Positions 48,962 to 58,151 of a DNA stretch of 64,000 bases are shown here, in pieces. Below the pieces are notes generated by a model that worked only from the letters and a program-made list of their open reading frames with translations, was not told the DNA's origin and did not search any database. A program made the translations under genes and the position numbers. The stretch is from Streptomonospora nanhaiensis (GTDB lineage Bacteria > Actinomycetota > Actinomycetes > Streptosporangiales > Streptosporangiaceae): the NCBI RefSeq assembly GCF_026642255.1, contig NZ_CP113264.1:4154001-4218000 (forward strand), written 5' to 3'. Position 1 is the first letter of the stretch; every line of letters starts with the position of its first letter.

Positions 48962-51900
48962 ACCAGCCGGGACCCGACACGGGCGACGAGCACGACGACA
49001 GCCTCGACATCGCGGTCGTCGGCATGGCCGGACGCTTCCCGGGGGCCCGCGACGTCGGGGAGTTCTGGAACAACCTCAAGGCCGGGGTGTGCTCGGACAC
49101 CCGCTTCTCCGACGAGGAGCTGGCCGCGCGGGGCGTGCCCGCGGACGTGCGCGGCCACGAGGACTTCGTCGCCGCCGGCTACCTGCTGGAGGACTCCGAG
49201 AGGTTCGACGCCGCCTTCTTCGGCTACTCCCCCCGCGAGGCCGAGGTCATGGACCCGCAGCACCGGGTGCTGCTGGAGTGCGCCTGGTCGGCCCTGGAGA
49301 GCTCCGGGCACGCCCCCGACCGCTTCGACGGACCGATCGGCGTCTACGCGGGCGCGGGCAACAACACCTACCTGCTGTTCAACGTCGCCACCCAGCCCGA
49401 CGCCGAGCGGCTCCTGGGCGACAAGCAGACGGTGATCGGCAACCGCTCCGACTTCGTCAGCAGCCGGATCTCCTACAAGCTCGGCCTGCGGGGCCCCAGC
49501 GTCAACGTGCAGTCGGCCTGCTCGACCTCGCTGGTCGCGGTCGCCGAGGCCTGCCAGTCGCTGCTGGCCTTCCAGTGCGACATGGCCCTGGCCGGCGGAG
49601 TGGCCGTCGACGCCACACGCCGCGACGGCTACCTCTTCCGCCAGGACGGCATCCTGTCCCCCGACGGCTACTGCCGCACCTTCGACGCGCGGGCCCGGGG
49701 CACCGTCGGCGGCGAGGGCGCGGGCATGGTCGTCCTCAAGCGGCTGGGCGACGCGCTCGCCGACGACGACCACATCCACGCCGTCATCAAGGGCACGGCG
49801 CTCAACAACGACGGCTCGCGCCGGGCCGGGTTCAGCGCACCCGGAGCGGCGACCCAGGCCGAGGTGATCGCCACCGCGCTGGCCAACGCGGACGTCGACC
49901 CCGGCAGCATCGGCTACGTCGAGCTGCACGGGACCGCGACCAACCTCGGGGACCCGATCGAGTTCTCCGCGCTCACCTCCGCCTTCGCCGGACTCCCGGC
50001 GCACGGGTGCGCCCTGGGCTCGGTCAAGAGCAACATCGGGCACCTGGACTCCGCGGCCGGGGTGGCCGGGCTGATCAAGACGGTGCTCGCGGTGGAGCAC
50101 GGGCAGATCCCGCCCAGCCTGCACTTCGAGGAGCCCAACCCGCGGCTGGGCATGGACGGGAGCCCCTTCTACGTCAACACGCGGCTGCGCGACTGGCCCC
50201 AGGGGGACGGGCCCCGGCGCGCCGGGGTGAGCTCCTTCGGCCTGGGCGGCACCAACGCGCACGTCGTCCTCGAACAGGCCCCGCCCCGCCCCCGGCCCGA
50301 GGAGCCGTCGGAACCCGGCCGGGAGGAGCTGCTGGTGCTCTCCGCCCGCAGCCCCGAGGCGCTCGAGAGCGCCACCGACCGGCTCCAGGAGCACCTCCGC
50401 GCCCACCCGGACACCGACCTGCGCGACATGGCGTTCACCCTCCGGCAGCGCAAGGCCTTCCCCCACCGCCGCATGGTGGTGTGCTCCAGCACCGAGGAGG
50501 CGCTCGGCGCCCTCGACGCCCGCGACGACGGGCGCCTGCTGTCCGCCCTGGCCCCGGAGACCGCCCACCGGCCGGTGGGGTTCGTGTTCACGGGCTTCGG
50601 CTCGCAGTACCCGGGCATGGCGCGGGGCCTGTACGCCCGGGAGGCCGTGTTCGGGGAAGCCGTGGACGAGTGCGCGGCGCTGCTGGAGCCGCTGCTCGGC
50701 CAGGACGTGCGCGAGCACATGTTCGCCGGCGACGACGCCGCGGCCCCGCCCTCCCCGGACTTCCGGCGCATGCTGGAGCAGCCCGCGCGCGGCCGGGCCC
50801 CCGTCGACCGGCCGCTCCTCGGGTACCCGGCCGTGTTCGCCCTCGAGTACGCGCTGGTCCGGCTGTGGGACTCCTGGGGCGTGGCCCCCGAGGCGATGAT
50901 CGGCCACAGCCTGGGCGAGTACGTGGCGGCCTGCGCGGCCGGGGTGTTCTCCCTGCCCGACGCGCTGCGCCTGGTGGTGGAGCGCGCACGCCTGATCGAG
51001 CAGCAGCCCGAGGGCGCGATGCTCGCCGTCCCCCTCTCCGAGGAGGCGGCCCAGCGCCACACCGGCGACGAGGTCGGGCTGGCGGCCGTCAACGGGCCGC
51101 GGAACTGCGTGCTCTCGGGCACGGTCGAGGGCATCGAGAAGGCCGCCGCCGACCTGGAGCAGGCGGGCACCCCCGGCCGCCGGCTGAACACACGCTTCGC
51201 CTTCCACTCTCCGGCGATGGACGCGGTGGTCGAACCGTACGCGCGGCTGGTGCGCTCGGTGGAGCTGCACCCGCCCGAGCGGCCCTTCGTGTCCAACACG
51301 ACCGGGACGTGGATCACCGGCGAGCAGGCGGTCGACCCGGACTACTGGGCACGGCACATGCGCCGGACCGTGCGCTTCTCGGACGGGCTGCGGACGCTGT
51401 GGTCCGTGCCGGACATCGTGGTCGCCGAGCTCGGCCCCGCCCCCACCCTGACCCCGGACGTCCTGCGGCACCCCGCCGCGGCGGCCACCGACCGGGTCGT
51501 CGTGCCCTCCCTGCCGAACACCTTCCTCGGCGGCAGCGACCGGGCCGCGATGCTCGGAGCGGCGGGCCGGCTCTGGCTCGCCGGACGCGAGCTCCCCTCC
51601 CCTCCGCGCGGGTCCGCCAGGCGTGTGCCCCTGCCCGCCTACCCCTTCGAGCGCCGCCGCTACTGGCTGGAACCGGGTCGGCGGGACGGCCTGCGCGACA
51701 GGTCGGTGCAGGAGCGCGTCGGATCGCCGGACGACTGGTTCCACGCCCCCTCCTGGCGGCGGCTGCCCCCCGCCCCCGCGGCGGACGCCGGGCGCCTGGC
51801 CGCACAGCGGTGGCTGGTCTTCGCCGACGACACGGGACTGGGCGCGGCGCTCGCCGAGCGGCTCGCGCACACGGGCGCCGCGGTGCGCACCGTGCGGGCG

Positions 51901-53526
51901 GGCGACGGGTGGAGCCGCGACCGTGAGGACTCCTACGTCCTGGACCCCGCGCGGCCCGAGCACTTCACCCGGCTGGCCGAGTCGCTGCGCGCCGAGGGGG
52001 CGGTGCCCGAGCGGGTGGTCCACTGCTGGAGCGTCGGCGCCGACGCCGGACGGGCCGCCGACCCCGCACAGGTCCAGGACCTGCTCGACCGCGCCTTCAC
52101 CAGCCTGGTCCACTGGACGCAGGCGTGCGCGGACGAGCTCATGGCCGGGCCGCAGCGCTGGGACGTGGTCTCCAGCGAGGTCCACCCGGTGCTCGGCGAC
52201 GAACCGCTCTGCCCGCCCAAGGCCGCGGTCCAGGGCATCTGCAAGGTGGCCGTCCAGGAGTACCCGTCGTTGGAGTGCGTCCACCTGGACGTGCGGACGG
52301 ACGGCCCCGCCGGGCCGCCCGAGCTCGCCGGCCGCCTGCTGGACCACCTGGCCCACCCCCCGCAGGAGCCCGTCCTCGCGCTGCGCGGAAGGCACCTGTG
52401 GGCCCAGGGCTACGAACCGGTCGAACTCCGGGGCGGCACGGCCCCACCGGTCCGGAGGGACGGCGTCTACCTGGTCACCGGCGGCCTGGGGAAGATCGGA
52501 CTGCTCATGGCCGGGGCCCTCGCCGAACAGGAGCGGGTGCGCCTGGTCCTGCTCGGGCGCAGGGGCCTGCCGCCCCGCGAGGAGTGGGACGACCCGGCGC
52601 TGCCCGGGCCCACCGCGTCGGCCGTCCGGGCGGTGCGCGGTATCGAGGAGCTCGGATCGACGGTGACGGTGGTCGCCGCCGACGTCGGCGACCTCGCGGC
52701 CGTGCGCGCGGTCCGGGAGCGGGTGTCCCGTGAGCTGGGTCCGGTCAACGGGATCCTGCACTGCGCCGGGACCACCGGGCAGGACGCGCACCGCACCATC
52801 ACGGAGCTGGGGCCGCAGGAGTGCGCGTGGCACTTCGGCCCCAAGCTGCACGGCGCCCGGGTCCTGCACGAGGTGTTCGCCGGACGGCGCCTGGACTTCG
52901 CGGTCATCAGCTCCTCGGTCGCCTCGATCCTGGGCGGGCTCGGTTTCGCCGCCTACGCCGCCGCCAACGCCGCCCTGGACGCCTTCGCCCAGCGGCACCA
53001 CGGCCCGGAGCAGCCGTGGACCAGCGTGAACTGGGAGGCCTGGCTGTTCTCCCGGGAGGAGGGGCGGGCGCGCACCGACCTCGGCGCCGCCGTGCGCGAA
53101 CTGGCGCTGGCCCCGGAGGAGGGCCGCCGGGTCTTCGACCGGCTGCTGCGCTCCGCGCCCCTGCCCCAGGTCGCCGTCTCCACCGGGGACCTGGCCGCCC
53201 GCGTGCGGCTGTGGGCGGACCCGGTCGCCGACGCGCCGGCCCCGGTCCGCCTGCACGAGCGGCCCCAGCTGCGCAACCCCTACGTCGCCCCGGCCGGCGC
53301 CACGGAGGAGCGGATCGCGCGGATCTGGCAGGAGCTCCTCGGCGTCGAGTCCGTGGGCGTGCACGACAACTTCTTCGAGCTGGGCGGCAGCTCCCTCCTC
53401 GGCCTGCAGGTCGTGCACCGGCTGCGCCAGGAGCTCGCCGTGGCGGTCCCGCTGACCATCGTCTACGAGGGCCCCACCGTGCGCACCCTCGGCGAGCTCG
53501 TCGACGGCCGCGGGGAGGAGCGGTGA
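48958..53526 (+). CDS. Type I PKS module KS-AT-KR-ACP (first extension)
   Basis: 1522 residues. KS with QSACSTSL (Cys188), ELHGTAT and SNIGHL. AT with GHSLGEY (Ser651) and FAFHS, malonyl-like. KR with VTGGLGKIG near 1172 and catalytic AAYAAANAA near 1331. Carrier with PCP-like GGSSLL near 1478. The N-terminal AT motif is TGFGSQYPGM instead of GQGSQ, losing the usual Gln. It would extend the aminoacyl starter by one C2 unit and reduce the ketone. It overlaps genes on both sides (ATGA, GTGA). Confidence 0.94.
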   Translation: MNQPGPDTGDEHDDSLDIAVVGMAGRFPGARDVGEFWNNLKAGVCSDTRFSDEELAARGVPADVRGHEDFVAAGYLLEDSERFDAAFFGYSPREAEVMDPQHRVLLECAWSALESSGHAPDRFDGPIGVYAGAGNNTYLLFNVATQPDAERLLGDKQTVIGNRSDFVSSRISYKLGLRGPSVNVQSACSTSLVAVAEACQSLLAFQCDMALAGGVAVDATRRDGYLFRQDGILSPDGYCRTFDARARGTVGGEGAGMVVLKRLGDALADDDHIHAVIKGTALNNDGSRRAGFSAPGAATQAEVIATALANADVDPGSIGYVELHGTATNLGDPIEFSALTSAFAGLPAHGCALGSVKSNIGHLDSAAGVAGLIKTVLAVEHGQIPPSLHFEEPNPRLGMDGSPFYVNTRLRDWPQGDGPRRAGVSSFGLGGTNAHVVLEQAPPRPRPEEPSEPGREELLVLSARSPEALESATDRLQEHLRAHPDTDLRDMAFTLRQRKAFPHRRMVVCSSTEEALGALDARDDGRLLSALAPETAHRPVGFVFTGFGSQYPGMARGLYAREAVFGEAVDECAALLEPLLGQDVREHMFAGDDAAAPPSPDFRRMLEQPARGRAPVDRPLLGYPAVFALEYALVRLWDSWGVAPEAMIGHSLGEYVAACAAGVFSLPDALRLVVERARLIEQQPEGAMLAVPLSEEAAQRHTGDEVGLAAVNGPRNCVLSGTVEGIEKAAADLEQAGTPGRRLNTRFAFHSPAMDAVVEPYARLVRSVELHPPERPFVSNTTGTWITGEQAVDPDYWARHMRRTVRFSDGLRTLWSVPDIVVAELGPAPTLTPDVLRHPAAAATDRVVVPSLPNTFLGGSDRAAMLGAAGRLWLAGRELPSPPRGSARRVPLPAYPFERRRYWLEPGRRDGLRDRSVQERVGSPDDWFHAPSWRRLPPAPAADAGRLAAQRWLVFADDTGLGAALAERLAHTGAAVRTVRAGDGWSRDREDSYVLDPARPEHFTRLAESLRAEGAVPERVVHCWSVGADAGRAADPAQVQDLLDRAFTSLVHWTQACADELMAGPQRWDVVSSEVHPVLGDEPLCPPKAAVQGICKVAVQEYPSLECVHLDVRTDGPAGPPELAGRLLDHLAHPPQEPVLALRGRHLWAQGYEPVELRGGTAPPVRRDGVYLVTGGLGKIGLLMAGALAEQERVRLVLLGRRGLPPREEWDDPALPGPTASAVRAVRGIEELGSTVTVVAADVGDLAAVRAVRERVSRELGPVNGILHCAGTTGQDAHRTITELGPQECAWHFGPKLHGARVLHEVFAGRRLDFAVISSSVASILGGLGFAAYAAANAALDAFAQRHHGPEQPWTSVNWEAWLFSREEGRARTDLGAAVRELALAPEEGRRVFDRLLRSAPLPQVAVSTGDLAARVRLWADPVADAPAPVRLHERPQLRNPYVAPAGATEERIARIWQELLGVESVGVHDNFFELGGSSLLGLQVVHRLRQELAVAVPLTIVYEGPTVRTLGELVDGRGEER

Positions 53527-56500
53527 CGGCCGCGGGCGGGGGCGGGGGTGGACGGCGCGGGGGCGTCGCCGTCGTCGGGATGGCCGGGCGCTTCCCGGGG
53601 GCAGCGGACCTGTCCGCGTTCTGGTCGAACCTGCGCGAGGGCGTGGAGTCGATCGGGCGGCTGAGCGAGGAGGAGCTGGAGGCGGCCGGGGTTCCCGGCG
53701 AGGAGTCCGGCAAGCCGGACTACGTCAGGGCCGTGCCGAGGTTCGAGGGCGCGGACGAGTTCGACGCGGAGTTCTTCGGCTACACCGCCCGCGAGGCGCA
53801 GGTGATGGACCCGCAGCACCGGCTGTTCCTGGAGACGTCCTGGCAGGCGCTGGAGGACGCCGGTTACGACGCGGCCCGCCACGACGGCGCGATCGGGGTG
53901 TTCGGCGGTGCGGGGGCCAACCGGTACCTGGCCCACGTGCACTCGCACCGGCGCCTCGTGGACACCCTGGGCCGGACGCAGGTCCTCGTCGGCAACGAGC
54001 TGGGGTTCCTCTCCACACGGGTGTCCTACAAGCTGGACCTGAAGGGGCCGAGCCTGTCCCTGCGGACCGCGTGCTCGACGGCGCTGGTGGCGGTGCACAC
54101 CGCCTGCCGGAGCCTGCTCGACGGCGAGTGCGACATGGCGCTCTCCGGCGGCGTGCACGTGGACCCGGGGCTCAACACCGGCTACGTGCACCAGGAGGGG
54201 TCGTTCCTGTCCCCGGACGGGCACGTGCGCCCCTTCGACGCCGACGCCAGAGGCACCGTCTTCGGCACGGGTGTGGGCGTGGTGGTGCTCAAACGGCTGG
54301 AGGACGCGCTCGCCGACCGCGACACGGTCCACGCCGTCATCCGCGGATCGGCGGTCAACAACGACGGGGCGGTCAAGGTCGGCTTCACCGCGCCCAGCGT
54401 GAGCGGCCAGGCCGCGGTGGTCGCGGCGGCCCTGGCCCGCGCCGGCCTGGACCCGGGCGGGGTCGACTACGTGGAGGCCCACGGGACCGGGACGGCGCTG
54501 GGGGACCCCATCGAGGTGCAGGCGCTGTCACGCTCCTACACCACCGACCGGCGCGTCCGTCTGGGCACGGTCAAGGGCAACGTCGGCCACCTGGACGCCG
54601 CCGCCGGCATCGCCGGGCTGCTCAAGACGACGCTGGCGCTGGAGCACGGGGAGCTGCCGCCCACGCTCAACCACCGCACGCCCAACCCCGACATCGACTT
54701 CGCGGCCACTCCGTTCGACGTCGTCACCGAGCTGACGCCCTGGCCGCGCGGGGACCGCCCCCGGCGCGCGGGCGTCAGCGCGTTCGGCTTCGGCGGCACC
54801 AACGCCCACCTGGTCCTGGAGGAGGCCCCTGCGCCGCCCACGCGCTCCACGAGTGCCCGCGGCACCGCGCTGCTGACCCTGTCGGCGCGCACCCCCGAGG
54901 CGCTGGAGGACCTCACCGACCGCATGGCCGCCCACCTGCGCATGCACGACCCCGACCTCACCGATACCGGGTACACCCTGGCCGTCGGACGCCGCGAGTT
55001 CCCGCACCGGCGCACCGTCACCGGCCCCGACGCACACGCCGTCGCCGCCGCCCTGGAGACACGCGACCCCGCGTCCGCGCACAGCGCGCGGGTCCTCCGC
55101 GACGGCCCCCCTGTCGTGTTCCTGTTCAGCGGCCAGGGGTCCCAGCACCCCCGCATGGCCCACGACCTCTACCGGGCGGAACCGCACTTCCGCGCCACCG
55201 TCGACGAGTGCGCCCGCATCCTGCAACCGCTGCTCGACACCGACATCCGCGACCTGCTCCTCACCACCCCCGACCCCGCACAGCTGGATCAGACCCGCTG
55301 GACCCAGCCCGCCCTGTTCGTCCTGGAGTACGCCCTGGCCCGGCTCTGGCAGCACTGGGGCATCACCCCCGCGGGGATGCTCGGCCACAGCCTCGGCGAA
55401 TGGACCGCCGCCACCCTCGCCGGCGTCTTCACCCTGCCCGACGCCCTGCGCCTGGTCGCCCTCCGGGGACGCCTCATGCAGGACCAGGCCCCCGGAGCCA
55501 TGCTCAACACCATGGCCGACCGCGAAGCCGTGCAGGCGGTCCTCCCGCCCTCACTGTCCCTGGCCGCGCACAACGGCCCCCGGGACTGCGTGGTCTCCGG
55601 CCCGCAGGAGGCGCTCGACGCCTTCGCGCGGACCGCCCGCGAACACGGGTGGAGCACGCAGGACGTGGCCACGTCACACGCGTTCCACTCCGAGCTCATG
55701 GCGCCGATGGTCGAGGAGTTCACCGCAGCCGTGGCCGCCGTCCAACGGCGCCCCCCGGTGATCCCCTTCGTCTCCAACGTCACCGGCGACTGGATCACCC
55801 CGGAGCAGGCCCAGGATCCCGGGTACTGGGGACAGCACATCCTGGCCACCGTCGAGTTCGCCGCCGGGGTCCTCACCGCCGCACACGGCCCGCACACCAC
55901 CCTGCTGGAGGTCGGCCCCGGCCAGACCCTGCGCAGCCTCGCCCGGCGCATCACGGCGGACGCCGGGGCCCCCGCGGCCGCGCTCCACTCGCTGCCGCAC
56001 AGGCGCGACCCCCGCACCGCCCTCCAGACCCTGCACCAGACCCTCGGGCAGCTCTGGCTCCACGGCACCACACCCGACTGGGACGCCTACTACAACGACC
56101 GGGACCCCGGCCGCATCCCCCTGCCCACCCACCCCTTCCACCGCAGGAAGCACTGGCTGGACAAGGTCGAGCCGGCCGCGCAGCAGGAGCACGGGGCGGA
56201 GGACGGCGTCCCCCGCCGGCACGAGAACACGGCGGACTGGTTCCACGTCCCGTCCTGGCAGCGCGCCCCGCTGCCCCTGCGCACCGCCCCCGACCACAGC
56301 CGGCACTGGATGGTGCTCACCGACGGCCTGGGCGTGGGAGGGGCGCTCGCGCGACGGCTGCGCGAGGGCGGCGCCAGGGTCACCGAGGTGGCCGCCTCCG
56401 ACGCCTGGACGGACGACGGCGACGGCCGGTTCACCGTCGATCCGGCCTCGGGCGCCGACCACGACCGGCTCCTGGCCGCCCTCGCCGACGGCCCGGACGG

Positions 56501-58151
56501 CGTGCCCACCCGCATCGTCCACTGCTGGAGCGTGACCGCGCCCGTGCGTGCGGACCGGAGCGACCCGGACACGGCGCTGCGGCTCGGCTTCGAGAGCCTG
56601 GTCCGCCTCACCACGTCCCTGTCCCGCCACGCCGACGGGGAGCCGCGCCGATTCTGGGTGCTCAGCAACGGGCTGCACTGCGTCACCGGCGACGAGGTCC
56701 TCGACCCGGCCAAGGCCGCCCTGCTCGGCCCCTGCCGGGTCATGTCCCGCGAGCTGCCGGACACGGCCTGCCGCAGCGTCGACATCGACTGCGGGCCTGC
56801 GCCCGACCCGCGGCTGGTCGACCGGCTGGCGGCGGAGCTGGCGAGCGAGCCCGCCCCCGGCACGGAGACCGTCGCCCACCGCGGCCCCCACCGCTGGGCG
56901 CAGCACTTCCTCCCCCACCCCCTGCCCCCGGCCCGCACGGTTCCGGGCGCGCGCAGGGACCGCGTCCACCTCATCACGGGCGGCACCGGCGGCCTGGGCC
57001 TGGCGCTGGCCGAGCACCTGGCGTCCGACGGGGCCCGCATCGTCCTGACCTCGCGTACCGGCCTCCCGCCCGCCGAGGAGTGGGGGGCCTGGCTCGACGC
57101 GGGCACGGGCGACCGCCGGACCACCGAGATCGTGCACCGCCTCAAGCGGCTCCGGGACCGCGGCGCGCAGCTGCTCGTCGTCCGCGCCGACGTCACCGAC
57201 CGGGACGCGATGCGCGCGGTCGTGGACGAGGCCGTCCGGCGCTGGGGCGGCGTCCACACCGTCTTCCACGCCGCCGGGCTGGCGGGCGGGGGCCTCATCC
57301 AGCTCAAGGACCTGCGCGAGGCCGCCGAGGTCCTGCGGCCCAAGGTCCGGGGCACGCTCGTCCTGGAGGAGGTCCTGGCCGGCCAGGACCTGGACCACCT
57401 GGTGCTGTTCGGCTCCAACGGCGCCAACATCGGCAGCGCCGGGCAGGTGGACTACTGCGCCGCGAACTGCTTCCTGGACGCCTTCGCACAGGACCGCGGC
57501 CGGCGGAGCCGGGTGGTCGCCGTCGACTGGGGCGCCTGGAAGGACGTCGGCATGTCCGTCACCACGGCCCTGCCCTCCTCCGTGGAACACAGCCGGCGCC
57601 TGCGCGTGGAACGGCTCGGCATGAGCGCACTCGAAGGACTGCGCGCGCTCGACACGGTCCTCGCGCACTCGGGCGAGCCGCAGGTCGTGGTCTCGCCCGC
57701 CGACCTGTCGGCGCTGTTCGCCGAGGCCCTGGCGGCGCGGCCCGCGACCGCACCGGTCCGGGACCCGGCGGCCGTTCCGGGCGGTGCCGCCGCCGGACCG
57801 GCGGCTCCGGGGCCCGGCGCGGAGGCGGTGATCCGCGAGGTGTGGCAGGACCTGCTGGGCGTCGAGCGGGTCGGCGCCCAGGACAGCTTCTTCGACCTGG
57901 GCGGGGACTCCCTGATCGCCATCCAGCTGGTCGGCGCCGTCAACGCCCGGCTGGGCAGCAGGGTGACGCTGGGCGACCTCTACGAGGGGCTGACCGTCGC
58001 CCACCTGGCCGGGGTCGCCGCGCCGCCGGAGCCTGCCCGGGGCGGCGACGGCCCGCAGGACGGCACGGACGACGCGCTACGGGAACGCAGAGAGAACGCG
58101 CAGAAGCGGCGCCGGCACCAGCAGCGGCGCCGCAAGGCAAGGGGGCAGTGA
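53523..58151 (+). CDS. Type I PKS module KS-AT-KR-ACP (second extension)
   Basis: 1542 residues. KS with RTACSTAL (Cys184), EAHGTGT and GNVGHL. AT with GHSLGEW (Ser623) and SHAFHS, malonyl-type. KR with ITGGTGGLG near 1150 and DYCAANCFLDAF. Carrier with LGGDSLIA (Ser near 1463). The extreme C-terminus is a basic tail (KRRRHQQRRRKARGQ), probably a docking segment. GTG at 53523 overlaps the previous stop; its own stop TGA overlaps the next ATG (TGATG). Its KS-AT is nearly identical in DNA to that of the next module. Confidence 0.95.
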   Translation: MTAAGGGGGGRRGGVAVVGMAGRFPGAADLSAFWSNLREGVESIGRLSEEELEAAGVPGEESGKPDYVRAVPRFEGADEFDAEFFGYTAREAQVMDPQHRLFLETSWQALEDAGYDAARHDGAIGVFGGAGANRYLAHVHSHRRLVDTLGRTQVLVGNELGFLSTRVSYKLDLKGPSLSLRTACSTALVAVHTACRSLLDGECDMALSGGVHVDPGLNTGYVHQEGSFLSPDGHVRPFDADARGTVFGTGVGVVVLKRLEDALADRDTVHAVIRGSAVNNDGAVKVGFTAPSVSGQAAVVAAALARAGLDPGGVDYVEAHGTGTALGDPIEVQALSRSYTTDRRVRLGTVKGNVGHLDAAAGIAGLLKTTLALEHGELPPTLNHRTPNPDIDFAATPFDVVTELTPWPRGDRPRRAGVSAFGFGGTNAHLVLEEAPAPPTRSTSARGTALLTLSARTPEALEDLTDRMAAHLRMHDPDLTDTGYTLAVGRREFPHRRTVTGPDAHAVAAALETRDPASAHSARVLRDGPPVVFLFSGQGSQHPRMAHDLYRAEPHFRATVDECARILQPLLDTDIRDLLLTTPDPAQLDQTRWTQPALFVLEYALARLWQHWGITPAGMLGHSLGEWTAATLAGVFTLPDALRLVALRGRLMQDQAPGAMLNTMADREAVQAVLPPSLSLAAHNGPRDCVVSGPQEALDAFARTAREHGWSTQDVATSHAFHSELMAPMVEEFTAAVAAVQRRPPVIPFVSNVTGDWITPEQAQDPGYWGQHILATVEFAAGVLTAAHGPHTTLLEVGPGQTLRSLARRITADAGAPAAALHSLPHRRDPRTALQTLHQTLGQLWLHGTTPDWDAYYNDRDPGRIPLPTHPFHRRKHWLDKVEPAAQQEHGAEDGVPRRHENTADWFHVPSWQRAPLPLRTAPDHSRHWMVLTDGLGVGGALARRLREGGARVTEVAASDAWTDDGDGRFTVDPASGADHDRLLAALADGPDGVPTRIVHCWSVTAPVRADRSDPDTALRLGFESLVRLTTSLSRHADGEPRRFWVLSNGLHCVTGDEVLDPAKAALLGPCRVMSRELPDTACRSVDIDCGPAPDPRLVDRLAAELASEPAPGTETVAHRGPHRWAQHFLPHPLPPARTVPGARRDRVHLITGGTGGLGLALAEHLASDGARIVLTSRTGLPPAEEWGAWLDAGTGDRRTTEIVHRLKRLRDRGAQLLVVRADVTDRDAMRAVVDEAVRRWGGVHTVFHAAGLAGGGLIQLKDLREAAEVLRPKVRGTLVLEEVLAGQDLDHLVLFGSNGANIGSAGQVDYCAANCFLDAFAQDRGRRSRVVAVDWGAWKDVGMSVTTALPSSVEHSRRLRVERLGMSALEGLRALDTVLAHSGEPQVVVSPADLSALFAEALAARPATAPVRDPAAVPGGAAAGPAAPGPGAEAVIREVWQDLLGVERVGAQDSFFDLGGDSLIAIQLVGAVNARLGSRVTLGDLYEGLTVAHLAGVAAPPEPARGGDGPQDGTDDALRERRENAQKRRRHQQRRRKARGQ
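53560..56160 (+). repeat. Duplicated KS-AT segment, copy 1
   Basis: Long blocks identical or nearly so to 58200-60810, including the KS start, the post-Cys region (54181-54370 versus 58821-59010) and most of the AT. Regions around the KS Cys are more divergent. Boundaries are approximate. Confidence 0.8.
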
